Assembly (NCBI GenBank): GCA_001683735.1
Contig: LUGG01000003.1
Coordinates: 434,001 to 498,000 of the forward strand
Direction: 5' to 3'
DNA: 64,000 nucleotides
From: Grifola frondosa
Lineage: Eukaryota; Basidiomycota; Agaricomycetes; Polyporales; Grifolaceae
In this document: in pieces, positions 1 to 11,101 of the stretch
How positions within the stretch are numbered: the first letter of the stretch is position 1
Layout: every line of letters begins with the position of its first letter
Notes under the pieces: model-generated
Database searches by the model: none
Seen by the model: the letters and a program-made list of their open reading frames with translations, nothing else
Told to the model about the DNA's origin: nothing
Made by a program: the position numbers and the translations under genes

Positions 1-1212
1 TCATTTACCAGCGGGTCGTACACCGCTGAGGCTGCATGTTTTAAGGCTGTCTCTCGCCGTCGAGTCGACGGCTCGCAGACACCTATCCATGATGCACCAA
101 GTGCCCTTAAGAAAGTGTTAGTACTCGTCATTTAGTGTATAGCCCATAGATTCACTTCAGGACTTTGAGAAGTAGGAGACCAATCTGCCGAGCTCTGACA
201 TTAGAAAATAGTGCAGCTGAATCTGATGAGAAAATACTAACAGGGCCTGCGCCAATCACGAGGGCGCTATCGCCAGCCACAAAAGCTGACCTCTTCACTG
301 CATGCCAAACAACGGCTAAAGGCTCCATCAAACACCTACCTCCATGCAGGAGAAAATCAGATCTGAACTCTGTGACAGAATAAATATTCATACATGGTAT
401 ACCAGACGGTAGTATGTGAACGAATTCTTGATTCACGGTGATATATTCAGCGAGGCCGCCACCCCATCCAGAGATACCCTGCACAATATGTTCACTTCAT
501 GTAAACAGGACTAACAACGGAATTCGATGCTTACAATGAAACCGGCATGTGGACAAACGTTGCGCGTACCAACTAAGCAAGGACCGCAGGATGGTTCCAT
601 GCACGAAATAAGCGGTTCACTATGTCGTGACGTGTTCATACCAAGTGTGATCGTATCAAAGCGCATGGCATCACTCACATCACGACATTTTGACCTACCG
701 ACAGCACTGTTGAATCCACACCGGTTCCCAGTTCGGTGACAGTCCCGGCAATTCTAGCGACAAAGATCATCAGTCGAAGTCAGACAGAGGCAGATAAAGA
801 CGTACTCGTGACCCATCACGACAGGAAGCGTTTCACCAGTCACATAATCAGGTGCTATCGCTGGGGAAATTGGGATAATCGACAAGTAGGAATGCAAGTC
901 CGATCCACATACTGTTGCACAATGTGTCAAAACGCGCTCCGAGTCTGATACTTTCGAAAATTATTGTACTCACTGCCGGTCCTACATTAAATTTTCCGAC
1001 AGAGTGTTAATGTACTTCGATTTATCACACACAGCAGCACTTTCGCTCACCAGGCAACCTGGTAGGCATGTTTGCAACCAATTTAGTTCCACAGAACCGA
1101 TGCGAAAGTCACGTAGACGCACCTTGATCTTCACTTGCCCAGCTCCAACAGCAGGTTCCGGAATATCATCGATACGAACGTCGCCAGGCCCATAGTATCG
1201 TGCTGCCTTCAT
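1..1212 (-). CDS. 2,3-butanediol dehydrogenase-like zinc alcohol dehydrogenase (3' end outside window)
   Basis: Medium-chain zinc-dependent dehydrogenase that would oxidise a vicinal diol or polyol to a ketone with NAD. Translation starts at the ATG at 1212 (MKAARYYGPGD). Conserved blocks follow in order across short introns: CGSDLHSYL with a catalytic-zinc cysteine, GETLPVVMGHE, IAGTVTELGTGV, a structural-zinc cysteine segment (CMEPSCGPC), GFI then GISGWGGGLAEYI, MEPLAVVWHAVKRS, and the Rossmann segment ALVIGAGP|IGLLLLKVLK|ALGAS. Each break fits a GT-AG intron, for example the one ending in a CTAAC branch site and TTAAG near 70. The exon 1/2 junction (about 905-1105, an unusually long gap) is uncertain. 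The reading frame is still open at base 1, so the C-terminal third is missing. The family is clear; the exact substrate (butanediol, sorbitol or other) is inferred only from overall similarity. Confidence 0.85.
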
Positions 1213-1281
1213 AGTTTGTGGCCGCGCGTAACAAAGAGTGAGCTCAGAATCAGAGTTAGTCAGATTCGGAGGCACCAGACC

Positions 1282-1290
1282 TTATATATA
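1282..1290 (-). promoter_or_regulatory. TATA-like box of the dehydrogenase gene
   Basis: The minus strand reads TATATATAAG about 70 bases upstream of the ATG at 1212, a normal position for a fungal TATA element. It is called by sequence and position only. Confidence 0.45.
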
Positions 1291-1547
1291 TGCGGCGTAA
1301 ACCCAGCCTTGAATTGTCTCGCAATGCTCTTTCCGGGTCAAATGGTCCGTCGAGGTCTTCTGATAGCCAATCGAGTGGCGAGGCCATCCAATCTTTGATG
1401 CGGTTTTCAAACACTGGATAACAAATGAGTAAGTAACATATGGTACCAGTGGAGTAAGTAGTAATCAAACTCCGAAAGCGAACATCGTTAGAGTTGGGCG
1501 TTCAACGTTCAACGTCAACGCGTCAATCCTGACCGAACGTTAGAACC

Positions 1548-2889
1548 ATGACGAAACATAGCAAGAACAATACTGCTTCCTCTATATTCTCTTACGCTGA
1601 ATACAAGAAACTTGATTATGGAACCAAGCGTGTAAGACATCCTTGTATTAGCTCGCAATGCGTGAGTAAACCAGAACTTTGCAGCAACGTCTAGGACATG
1701 AATCTATGCGTCGTTTCGACGCTTGCGCACTCTGCTTGCAAAGGGCAAGGGAACCCGTAGCATGTCAGAAGGGCCATCTATTTTGCAAGGAATGCGTATA
1801 TACAGACCTTGGTATGTCAGATCAATCATGTTGGATCGAATCATAGTTGATGTTGCAATAGTCACACAGTTAGGTGATATCAAGCGGCAGAAGGTGAGAC
1901 TCGAGGCATTGGAACGAGAAGCGAAGGAGGAGAAGGAACGTGCGCAGGAGGCTGCGCGCGAGCGTGTATTGCTTGAGTTTGAGAGGGGTCAGCTCGGTCT
2001 GTCTTCATCGGCTTCGACCGCGACGACATCGGGTGCCGAGTCCAAAGAAGGTGCGTCTTCACCCCACTACGCTACCGTCTCCTCATTGCAAACTTTTGGA
2101 CAGCTCGAGGCACTAAACGAAAATTTGACTTCGACTCAAGTACCGTTGATGTCCTCGCTCGAGAAGCAGAAGAGGCCGCCCTTCGGGAGATTGAACGCGA
2201 ACAGGCGGAATCTCTGAAACACAAACTACCAGACTTTTGGCTACCTTCACTGACTCCAACCTATACCTCGAGTGGACCACCTACGTCGTTATCGCATGTA
2301 AAGCTACAGACCACTTGTAGAGGCGGTAATCCTCCACATCCGCTCACGTATGTATACGTTCTGCCTTGGGGTTCATTCCGGTGCTTATGGGACTTTAGGC
2401 GAAAAAATCTCATACCCGTCAATTTCTTCATGGATGTTTCCTCGTCTGTTGTACCTACTCGATCTTTGGACTCGACCCCGGCGACCGATGCTGGCCAAGA
2501 GCCGAAGTCAAAAAGGGAGGATGATTCAAACCCCATCTGCCCGTCATGTAAAAAAGAGCTGTCAAATAACACACTGATGAACGGTAATTTCATTTTCGAT
2601 TTATGTGCAGCGTTAAATTCTGGAGCTCATCTGTTCTGGTAGTATTTAAACCTTGCGGTCATGTCGCTTGCAAAACATGCACAGACACCCTAGTGAAACC
2701 TGCGAAGCAGTGCATAGTATGCGATGTGAAGCTTGGTGACAAGGACATCATCGAATTGACACGCGAAGGTATGTCGTGTGTTTGTCTATTGTTACAAGGC
2801 AGAAATCAGACCTCTACCTTGTAGGCACAGGCTATGCTGCTGGAGGACTGGCAGAGACGTCAAAGAAGGGAGTAGCGTTCCAGGGATAG
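1548..2889 (+). CDS. NOSIP: NOSIP-family U-box/RING E3 ubiquitin ligase
   Basis: Nuclear E3 ubiquitin ligase related to nitric-oxide-synthase-interacting protein; the fungal members are spliceosome-associated. Seven exons read without a break: 1548-1631, 1685-1811, 1874-2050, 2110-2347, 2399-2583, 2643-2768 and 2825-2889. The N-terminus MTKHSKNNTASSIFSYAEYK is the NOSIP signature and fixes the start. A first U-box (FDACALCLQRAREPV, then KGHLFCKECV) is followed by a charged coiled coil (about residues 70-110), a linker ending KLPDFWLPSLTPTY, and a second cysteine-rich half (CPSCKKEL, CGHVACKTCTDTL, CIVCDVKL). The end GVAFQG is typical of the family. All introns are 51-62 nt and obey GT-AG. It is one of the few intact multi-exon genes in the window. 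Confidence 0.93.
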
Positions 2890-3187
2890 GTTTGCGTGTC
2901 CGACATCTCTTTTCATGTACATATCTGCTCTGTCTTTTTGCGAGATATTGGGTTTTGACCTGAAAACATTAAATTGATTTGCGGCTAGCAACAATTCCAC
3001 CAACTAGCGATTACACTCGACACATACAAATGCAGCAGTTGCGTGAAGCAAGGGTAAGCACGAGATTACAAACACTCCAGAAGTCCCTCCCAGCGGGCAT
3101 CCGCGCCGCTCCATGCTACACGGCCCTCTATACCTCGAGCCATATGTATATACACATATACAAGTACATCGCCGCTTCAGCCTGGCC

Positions 3188-5067
3188 TCAACCACGAGCA
3201 GCGAGCAAACCCAGCCCTATCCCCGCGCAGAACGCGCCGACAAGCGCCAATCCTAGCCCGAAACCAAATCCGAGGCCATAACCAGCCTCGCTCCCAACTC
3301 TCGCCTCCCGGTTTGAGTCCCCATCATCAGGTGGTGGCGGGCGAATGCTGAAGCCGAACGAGTGAGCGATCCGCGCGCGCAACGGCCCCAGCAGTGAGAA
3401 CGAGAACATGACGAGCGACGGTATATGCAGCGGATCGAGCGCGGGGCCCGCGCACGAAGTCGAGGTCGGTCCCCGTCGCTCCAGCTCAGACTGCGCGTGG
3501 CCGCGGAAATACGATGTCTGGCGGTGCTGGTGCTGGCGAGACGCGTGCAAAGTGCTCTCACGGCGGCGGCGTAAGTGCACCGCCACGTCCTGTGAGAGCG
3601 TGCCTTCCCACTCTGCTTCCCAAGCCGCCTTGTCCCATCGCGCTCGCCCCCGTTTCCCCTGCCCGTCTTCGCCAACCACGGGAGTGGCGAGGATGGGCGC
3701 TTGCGCGCCGAACCGCTGCACCGCGCGTTCGACCTCGCGCCAGCGCAGGAAACGCGCGGCACCCTCAGCACGGAGGGCGGCGAGTGTCGCTGGTGTGCGA
3801 AAAAGACCGGTACGGAGTGCTTGAGCTGAAGCAGGGCGGAAAGCGGAGAGGGCTACAGGGGTTGTTGGAGTGGGTCGAGAAGGAGGATACGACGACTGGG
3901 CAGGAAGTGGTGGAAGAACGATGAGCGGAATATTTGTGCTGAGTGAGGCGAAGAGAGCCTTTTCGGATGAGGAGGGTGCTGTAATTGATCGTCATCAATA
4001 GAGTGTGACAACTTCAGTGATTACACAAAAATGGAGGAAACTCGTGGCGTGAATCCATCTCAATGAAGATACACATCAACTAGAAAAGTCAGAAATTTCT
4101 AACACATATCTTCTACTGATCCGGTATACAATTCCGCTAACACTTGAAATATCTCCAGTATTCTCTGTGACATTTTCCCACACTGCACAAAATTGGACAC
4201 TTACCAGAATTTGTCAGCACAACCATTACAGTGTACAATGGCGTGGATGAGGAAGATAACATGTTGGCAAGAATCACGCTTGGCGGGTGATCATGATTGA
4301 TGACGTCCGAAACTTGATAGAATGGCGAATGGACGACCGGCAGCATACGGTGCAGAATCGTCTCCACCTACACACGGTAGTCAGTTTTCAAAGTCTCATG
4401 AGATTCACGATAGCACAACGCACATGGTCTTCAGGGTCGTATCCAGGCAATGCCACGATCTCCACATTCCTCGCAGGTTCGGCGCGCTCCAAGCCATGCG
4501 CGTCCCGGTGCTCGATCCAGTCCGTCGACGCTCTCAAAACCGATGAGCGCACACAGCCGCTATTCCCGTCCCAGCGCAGCTCCTCCTCCCATATCCCCAC
4601 TTCGATAATATCCTCATTCTCGTCGAGCAACTGTGCAGCTAGCGCGGCGTGTCCGCCCCGCGCGGGCCAAGGAGAAGCAGGCGGAGATCGCCAAGCGTCT
4701 GGCCATAGGGAGTCGGATGACGAGCAGGTGAAGGGAGCGTGAGGGACGGGATGATGAGGCCTGAAGTGGAGTCCCGTGGATCTGAGTCGGGCTCGGAGTG
4801 TGGGTGAGAGTGCTGCGGCGGACTGGTACAGCCGGAGAACAGGAAAGACGAGGATACTGAGGGGAAGGAGGATATAGAGTCACCAGAGGGGCTGTCAGGC
4901 GATGAAGGGAAGACGCTGTGCGGGGAGGAGGGTTGCGATGGGGGACGTGAGCGTGGTGGGTCGTCAATACGGACATTGTGCTCCGCAAGAAGAGCGGTAT
5001 TGAGACTCTGCAATCCACGGATGGTGGACACGCTTGTGCCCGTTTCGTGGTCCATCGAAGTCGCCAT
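3188..5067 (-). CDS. Uncharacterised fungal P-loop-like protein with C-terminal glycine-rich membrane segment
   Basis: No named family is recognised. Exon 1 runs from the ATG at 5067 to 4424, exon 2 4367-4205 and exon 3 3978-3188; introns are 4368-4423 (GTGCGT..GTGTAG) and 3979-4204 (GTAAGT..TTACAG, long at 226 nt). The N-terminus is Ser/Pro-rich and disordered. Next comes a nucleotide-binding-like strand and loop (LRLLLLGPRGAD, then LAAQLLDENEDIIEVG), which looks like a degenerate Walker A, and further strands (NVEIVALPGYDP, LYTVMVVLTNS, IPLIVLPPLP). A basic region (RFLRWREVERAV, WEGTLSQDVAVHLRRRR) precedes LVMFSFSLLGPLRARI and a C-terminal hydrophobic stretch dense in glycine (about the last 30 residues), a likely membrane helix or glycine zipper. 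A one-base deletion near 4636 breaks exon 1; restoring frame gives an unbroken protein. The order suggests a small membrane-tethered GTPase/ATPase-like protein, which is an inference. Confidence 0.6.
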
Positions 5068-6617
5068 CTGAATGATGTTTGTTGTGCTCAACACTGAGTA
5101 TTAAGTTGTATTCGGTTGGAGTAAATGCGATCGCTCCGCAACATGAACAGATGATCTACTTCGCTCCTGTTAGCTGCCAAACTAACTAGCCAAAGTAGTG
5201 AGAACAGTAGAATGCAGTGACTACTGCTCTTGCTTGCTCTGTGTTAACAGCGATCCGTGATCCAGACATCTGCACGACCACTGCAATATCCCATGACCAT
5301 CTAACAGACAAACTCACATGGAAGGCTCGTGACAAGGCGTTCGTTTCTTGACCTTATCGCGAGAGGTTGCGTGGTCAGCTCGAGATGAATGACTGGGAGA
5401 CCAAACTAACACCTTCCACGAATATATCGCGATTCTGTTCAGCAGAAAATACAATGAGGAGTCTCCTATGGAGAACGATTGAGGGAGTGGAAGAGGATCA
5501 GCGAGAACAAGACCGTTGATCACCCGAAACAGTAATAAGCACGCACCCCTCTGAGGTCCAGACGATTTAGGTAATTAATCTTATCTGATGGCAAGATGCA
5601 TCATCTAATCTTATCTGCAGCTCTGAAAAATTCGAAAGCACTAAAACACACCTGATACGTTTGGACGAAGTGATGCATTGATGTCCTAGGAAAAGTAGCA
5701 ATAAATGAGCTCCATCGCGATTCATGGCCCTCCAACCCATGTACGAGGACGCCAACGTGGTCTGGCAGACAACTTCTACCAAAGCGCTTGTGGGATTCCG
5801 TGTCCGACGTGATGGCAGTGTTCACGACATTCAACGTAGAATCAAGACAAGCCAAACGTAGCAAAGGGCAAAGGAGGAGCGAGCCAGTTACGTGCCAGAC
5901 TGAAGGGAAACACAAAACTTAGTTCTATCGGTAATCAGATCAGTCAAGGCCAACAGAAAGAGGCTGGGCGCGACTGAATCAATTGCAAGTGTAACCAAAA
6001 TAAATCCAGCAGCATTCTATAGTTAAGTACGTGAGAGTGTCGTTGAAAGCGTTGTCGTCGATGCTGCTTCATCAAACTTTGTGCACGTATGTGTGATATG
6101 TAACGTGACTGTCGCGTCCTGTCACATCACAGTCGCGACGCGAACTTGACTCCGAAATTTGGGCGTCGGAATATCCTTAATCGCAATATTGCAATGTCTG
6201 TGAACGACTCCTGTGGTTTCATTGTAGAATGGAAATAAGCACTACATGACAGGATATAACGCAGATGGCATCGAGACATTATAGGCAGAATACTCTAATA
6301 TCTATGTGAGAAAATAGAAATACAATGATCAACAGTAGCGATAGACGATACAATATAGGGATCATGATATCATAGACATGAGAAGACAACGAGCGGGAAG
6401 CGCGCAAAGTTCCGGAGGACTCAGATATCTGACGTCAGTGGGATATCGCGGTCAGTAGCAAGTCGTCGAAGTTTGAGTAGAAGACAGCACAACTAGCTGA
6501 GAATTGTTTTCGTCCCTTCGGATACACGCCTAGTATAGAAAATTTTGTGAGTACAGATGATGCGGAATTGGGCTAAATATAACGCACCGAAGCTATGGAC
6601 TTCTGAACAAACTGGCT
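5068..6617. other. Gene-poor stretch, no supported gene
   Basis: Only short open frames are seen. The longest on the minus strand (5601-5915) contains a lipase-like string (VGVLVHGLEG) but has no flanking family blocks, so it is not called. The stretch is AT-richer than its neighbours and lacks recognisable repeats. Confidence 0.4.
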
Positions 6618-6857
6618 TCAGTGGCCTCTGTGGTTGAAGCCGTAGTTACGGAAGAGAGCAGGGGGATTACGGTAGTTCTGTGCATGACCTTGTGCAAGGT
6701 TGTTATGGAGAGCAAGGGGCGCAGGGTGACGAGCAGCATGTTGTGGGGGGACAAAAGCGGGTTGGGCTGGGCCTATAGGTCCTGGGAAGAGCGCGAAAGT
6801 AAGCGTGGAATAATTCGAAATTTGGCTACGCGGTACAGGATAGTGAATTTGGGCCAT
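6618..6857 (-). CDS. Possible small proline-rich membrane protein, exon structure unresolved
   Basis: A minus-strand frame from the ATG at 6857 ends in a proline/alanine/asparagine-rich tail (GPIGPAQPAFVPPQ, RNYGFNHRGH). Just upstream on the same strand are two hydrophobic stretches in other frames (TIVLYIMLPFAINRR at about 7020-7065 and VILGIFIFVYPNIVPKWPK at about 6860-6915). They could be exons of a two-helix membrane protein joined by GT-AG introns (possible donors near 6968 and 6990, acceptor CCCAG near 6782). No family is recognised, and the coordinates cover only the last open frame. Confidence 0.2.
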   Translation of the reverse strand: MAQIHYPVPRSQISNYSTLTFALFPGPIGPAQPAFVPPQHAARHPAPLALHNNLAQGHAQNYRNPPALFRNYGFNHRGH

Positions 6858-8632
6858 TTGGGAACGATGTTAGGATACACGAAAATGAATATACCGAGGA
6901 TTACAGCATTAACCGGGGACGAGGAGCGAAGGATAGAATGGGGGATTTATATACACTTACCCCGGGCGAATAATCAACATCCTACGCAGTGCTGGAAGGC
7001 CTTGCGTCGGTTGATAGCAAAAGGCAACATGATGTAAAGAACGATCGTGAGCGGAGAGGCGCAGGATGCTATCCGAATTGTTGCATTATCCTGCGTCGGC
7101 ACACGATCAGAGCGAGTGGTGGACAAAGCGGGTGATGATGGAAAAGTGCTAGGAGAGTACAGGAATCAACATCTTGGATGAGTTAAATGAAATACGCGCC
7201 GTTCAGCGAGCATCTTTGAAGTAGAAATCTGCCGGAGAATTGGCGACACAAAGATTGCAGCCATGTGTCGATCGCCGGAAGGCCAGGAGCTGTCGTCAAA
7301 GCAAATGTCCAAAATCGGAAATCACTGCTTGGGGGAGGACAGAGGAGCGAACGGGGTGATGCCTGTATATTGACCTGATAATGGAATTCTTCGTGGCGTG
7401 CTTTGAGCTGTGGCAGGCCCCCATTTGCAGTGAGGCCGGTGATGGGGAAAGAGTGAAGAGTAGCGGCCGGATACCCCCAGAAAGAGTCTTAAAACATCCG
7501 AGACACTGTCGCAACCGAAGGCACAGCACCCAGGTTCTTGTACACGATGTGAGGAAAATCGCTAACCGTCGATAGTCGCGGGTGTGCCGATTGACAAAAA
7601 AGTACTTCAACTTAGGACAGCTTGACAAGGTATTGCCGGTAAATTATACGCAGCACTGTGACTGACATCTACGTCGACTTGATGGTGATAAGGCAGACTA
7701 GCAAGACCGGAGGAAGGGCACGGCGGTGTGATGTCGTTGTTGTCGTTGATGGGAAGGTTTATTAACCGCCACAAGTAACTTCCCTTTTCTGGATTGGATC
7801 GGAAGTTGCCGCGCACCGATTCTCGAAAGAGAGTCTCTACCAATTGCAAAGGACGTCAGCCGCAATTATTTGAATAATCCAAGGACATTGCACAAAGAAA
7901 ACCCTTCTGTTCGTAATGGCATAATACAGCAATTTTTTAGTTTGCGGTGGAAGTGAGATTTACGGTGGCTGATTGGGCCGCGAAACATATGGAAGATAAC
8001 TTGAGTAGTGGTAGACCGCCCAATCGTTGCTACTGAAGTAGGATCTATCAGGATGTCCGTAAGCATCCCGTATGGACCAGTCGGCCTTCCAAATGAAAGC
8101 ACCGCAGCGCGAGGGTTCTTTAGCGTAGGGTGTGATATCTTTGTCGCGTTCCGCTGAGAGAAGATCGCCCGATTGTGCAAAAGATCGGAGTTCGTTAATC
8201 CAAGCGCGGAAGTATTTATGATGGTTAACGGGGGAATGAGTCCAATGGCATCCTCGGTGAGAGCGTCAAGGTTTGCGGTCCCCGACGCTAATTCGGTCGG
8301 GTTAATATTCGCCTTCGACGTGCTATTCGTCTCTCCCTGGACAACGCCCTTCGAAAAGCATGGTTGGGATGCGTTACCGCCCTGCGCTTGATCGCCCCCT
8401 GCATCACGATCTGCGGGCCTCCTCCCACCGTGATGTTCAATTCCCAGATTCCGGAATAGTTCCTGTAATGCGCTCCCAGTCTGTGATGAGGATTTATAGC
8501 TTGAGTGACCTCGCTTGCCTCCCCCATGCGATCTGCGTGCAACGAATATACGATCATGTCTCCGACTGTGGCTGTCATCTTCGCTTGTGGGAGCACCCTC
8601 GCTGGCGCCATCGGCGGGTTCCAGGCTGCGCT
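6858..8632. other. Stretch with only unassigned open frames
   Basis: The longest open frame (minus, 7866-8636) begins with TTG rather than ATG and has no recognised domain. It lies directly 3' of the HNH gene and may contain its last exon or 3' untranslated region. A second minus-strand frame at 7607-7849 is likewise unassigned. No repeat or RNA gene is seen. Confidence 0.3.
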
Positions 8633-9853
8633 TCAACCACGCCTCGGGGGATCACGAGTCATGAACTTGTAGATTGACTCTGCCATGTTCACGTCTTCCC
8701 ATAGCAACACGCTCTGATAAAAACGCAACGAATCGACTGCATTCAAGCTCGCCAACTTTGTGCCAAGGTTCGCTATGGCGAAGAAGGGGCTAATATGGGA
8801 AGTGAGGATTGGGAAATCCACGAAAGGTGGACTGAGGTGTCGTAATCGGGCGAACCATGCGGCGGGGTATAACAACGGCGGATGATGGGTACATCCTCCT
8901 GGGAGTACAGGATCGGTAAAAATCGGTACCTAAATATCTTTTTGTCCTTAAATACCTGTATATCGCAGCTCTAACAATAAAATACAATGGATATATACCA
9001 GCACTCACCGCCGAATACTTGGTATATGGAGATTCGCATGGGTCAAATGAAGAAGTCATCACTTTGCCGCTGCCAACTCTAAAATGCTGAAGCATCTGCT
9101 GTAATATGGTTCGTTCCGGAAGCAAAGCCCAACCAGACGAGTCGAAAGACTGGCGGAAATCGCTTCGAACTTGTATCGCTAAGAATTAAGGCGAATTTTG
9201 AACGTGATGGAGATATACGTACGATACATCAGATTTGCCGTGGTATCAAAGTGCAAGCATTTTGGTCTCAGACCAAATGCATACTCTAGTCGATGGAGCT
9301 TGAGTATATGTGATGTCAGTTTCCACCAAACATCGCGACGAACTAGGTGGCGTACCTCTATTCCTGAGATATTTGTGGGCAACAAACGAACAACAGCTGG
9401 CTGGGGATGCTTCTCGCAAGTAACTAAACATCTATACGCATCCGATGTTGTCCGGCGCGCGAGCCTTCTTTTTGCATCATTGCACACAGAGATTTGGTCT
9501 CCCTTGATATGTACAGCCACGCTAGCAGTTTGAGGGTCCGTCGGTTGATTGTCGATATCTTCCTTTAGAAGAAGAGAATCCGACGCAAGATCAAAAGAGA
9601 AGTTGTTATCGTTGCTCAAAGACATGGATTCGGCCCAGTTATCGCGACTCGAACCAAGCCTATGCGAGTCATCTCGGGGATCGTAGAGAATCCGGTCTTC
9701 CGATGAGTTGAGGTCGTAGAACCGAAAGCTCGAAGATCCTTCGGGAACAGAGACAGATTCAAACGAGCTCATGCTGGACGCAGTGTAGCAAGAAACAAGA
9801 ACAGCATTATCAACTTGTGGCGAGGCTAGTAGGAACGATGTGACAGCAAGCAT
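8633..9853 (-). CDS. Fungal HNH-nuclease-domain protein
   Basis: Resembles the HNH nuclease-domain proteins expanded in basidiomycetes, whose function is generally unknown. The N-terminal part (ATG at 9853 or 9772) is acidic and serine-rich. A segment AKRRLARRTTSDAYRCLVT matches the start of the HNH domain (usually 'RDGYRCLVTG'). It is followed by LHRLEYAFGLRPKCLHFDTT-NLMY, matching the family's 'KLEWAWGLKY..NVDTRYNI' block, then SDFRQSFDSSGWALLPE (usually 'H..FD...W.L.P'). After a GT-AG intron come DVPIIRRCYTPP and VDFPILTSHISPFFAIANLG, the typical C-terminal block. The frame shifts once near 8840. The catalytic histidines of HNH are not obvious, so nuclease activity is doubtful. The 3' end is uncertain. 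Confidence 0.55.
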
Positions 9854-10198
9854 GTGATCGTGACGGACGCGACGACGCGGCAAGCACTGCTGAAGTGGCT
9901 ACGATGATTCATGGATGAGCTCTTACCTTCAAGTCAAGAGAGGACTGCAGCAAGTTACTGATCAGAATACTTATCGGATTCACCGGACATATAACCTAAT
10001 CCCTTTGGTTTCAACGTGGAATTCAACCGTGACTTTCTAATTCATATTGATTAATCTGCAAGACAATGCCATATCGCTGGCCTAGTATCGGCTTGTTCCT
10101 AAACACATCGGTAAAATTTATTCTCCTCGTCGCAGTTCACATAGCACTGATTCTAAGATTTTGACATGTGTACAGTTTGGTTCGAGTTTGGCGAATGT

Positions 10199-10790
10199 CT
10201 AGGAACTTGTAATCCTCGCAACCAGCCTTTCCAGCTTCTCGCTCAGACCTTGCGCACCTTTCCTTAATTCCTCATTCACTATGCCTCCGGAGAGAGTAAC
10301 AGGGATAATCGACGCTGGATCATCATAAATGACCTTCGTCCCGCTACCATCCGCTTTCTCTAAAATCAAGATCTTCACGGGAACGTTCAGTCCCGCCGTG
10401 AGGTCATGTCGAAGCATCGTTTGCGCGATCAATGGGTTGCCAATTGTGTAGACATAAGTCACAGGCGTCCCCTTGGCACCAAGGTATGTGTCCAGCCAAC
10501 GATGATGCGCGTTATCTGCAAAGTACCTGGAATTTGACCAGTTAATCGCGGTTTTGCAGCATCATCAACCCCGAAAGAGGAACATACATGAAGTCCCTGC
10601 CATTCGCAATGGCGTTCAGACCTTCTTCCAACTCCTTCCTTGTCGTGGACGTTGCCATGACTTTGAATAAGGCAGGTCCCCCGCCGCCTTTGTTTACCTC
10701 CTGGTCTAGGCGAGCGAGGACAGTAGCGGTTGGGATGGATGTGTCGAAAACGACGCGTCGTGCTGTGTATTCCGTAATGCTCTTCGACAT
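10199..10790 (-). CDS. DUF302 domain protein
   Basis: Predicted 176-residue protein of the DUF302 (TT1751-like) fold, a small alpha/beta domain of unknown biochemical role. Two exons, 10790-10588 and 10526-10199, are joined by a 61-nt intron (GTATGT..TTCCAG) in phase 2, giving a continuous frame. Visible blocks are YTARRVVFDTSIP at the start, RDFMYFADNAHHRW across the splice, VTYVYTIGNPLIAQTML in the middle, and VPVKILILEK with VIYDDPASIIP towards the end; the last is the most conserved part of the family. No signal peptide or membrane segment is seen. The start is the ATG at 10790; an in-frame TTG three codons earlier is not a plausible eukaryotic start. Confidence 0.82.
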
Positions 10791-11101
10791 GCTGTACAAT
10801 CAATCCCGGCTAAACTGTTGTGTCAATATAGGTGCAGCCCAAGACGAACAATCCACTAGCTCACAAGTAATAGAGGTATGACCTGAGCTGAGTCTAGTTC
10901 TACCAAGGACTTTATATCGTTGGTACGCTGACTACGGTGATGATGTCGGCGATATGCCAGATTCCAGTGCACTGCCCGATGCAACAATGACCAACTGGAC
11001 TCGGGCTTGAGAACGATTGCAAATTCTCAAGTGACCTGAGAGTCTCGAGTTGTCGAGAAGCACATTAAAGAAGCAGAAGCCTGCATGTGTGAGAAGACTT
11101 T

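Noticed and set aside
3408..3924. Two overlapping plus-strand frames of about 137 codons
   Set aside because: Antisense to exon 3 of the P-loop-like gene; arginine- and proline-rich shadow frames of a GC-rich exon.
5601..5915. Lipase-like string VGVLVHGLEG on the minus strand
   Set aside because: Isolated; none of the other hydrolase motifs is found nearby in any frame.
7866..8636. 256-codon minus-strand frame as a gene
   Set aside because: It begins with TTG, not ATG, and has no recognised domain; kept only as an unassigned stretch next to the HNH gene.
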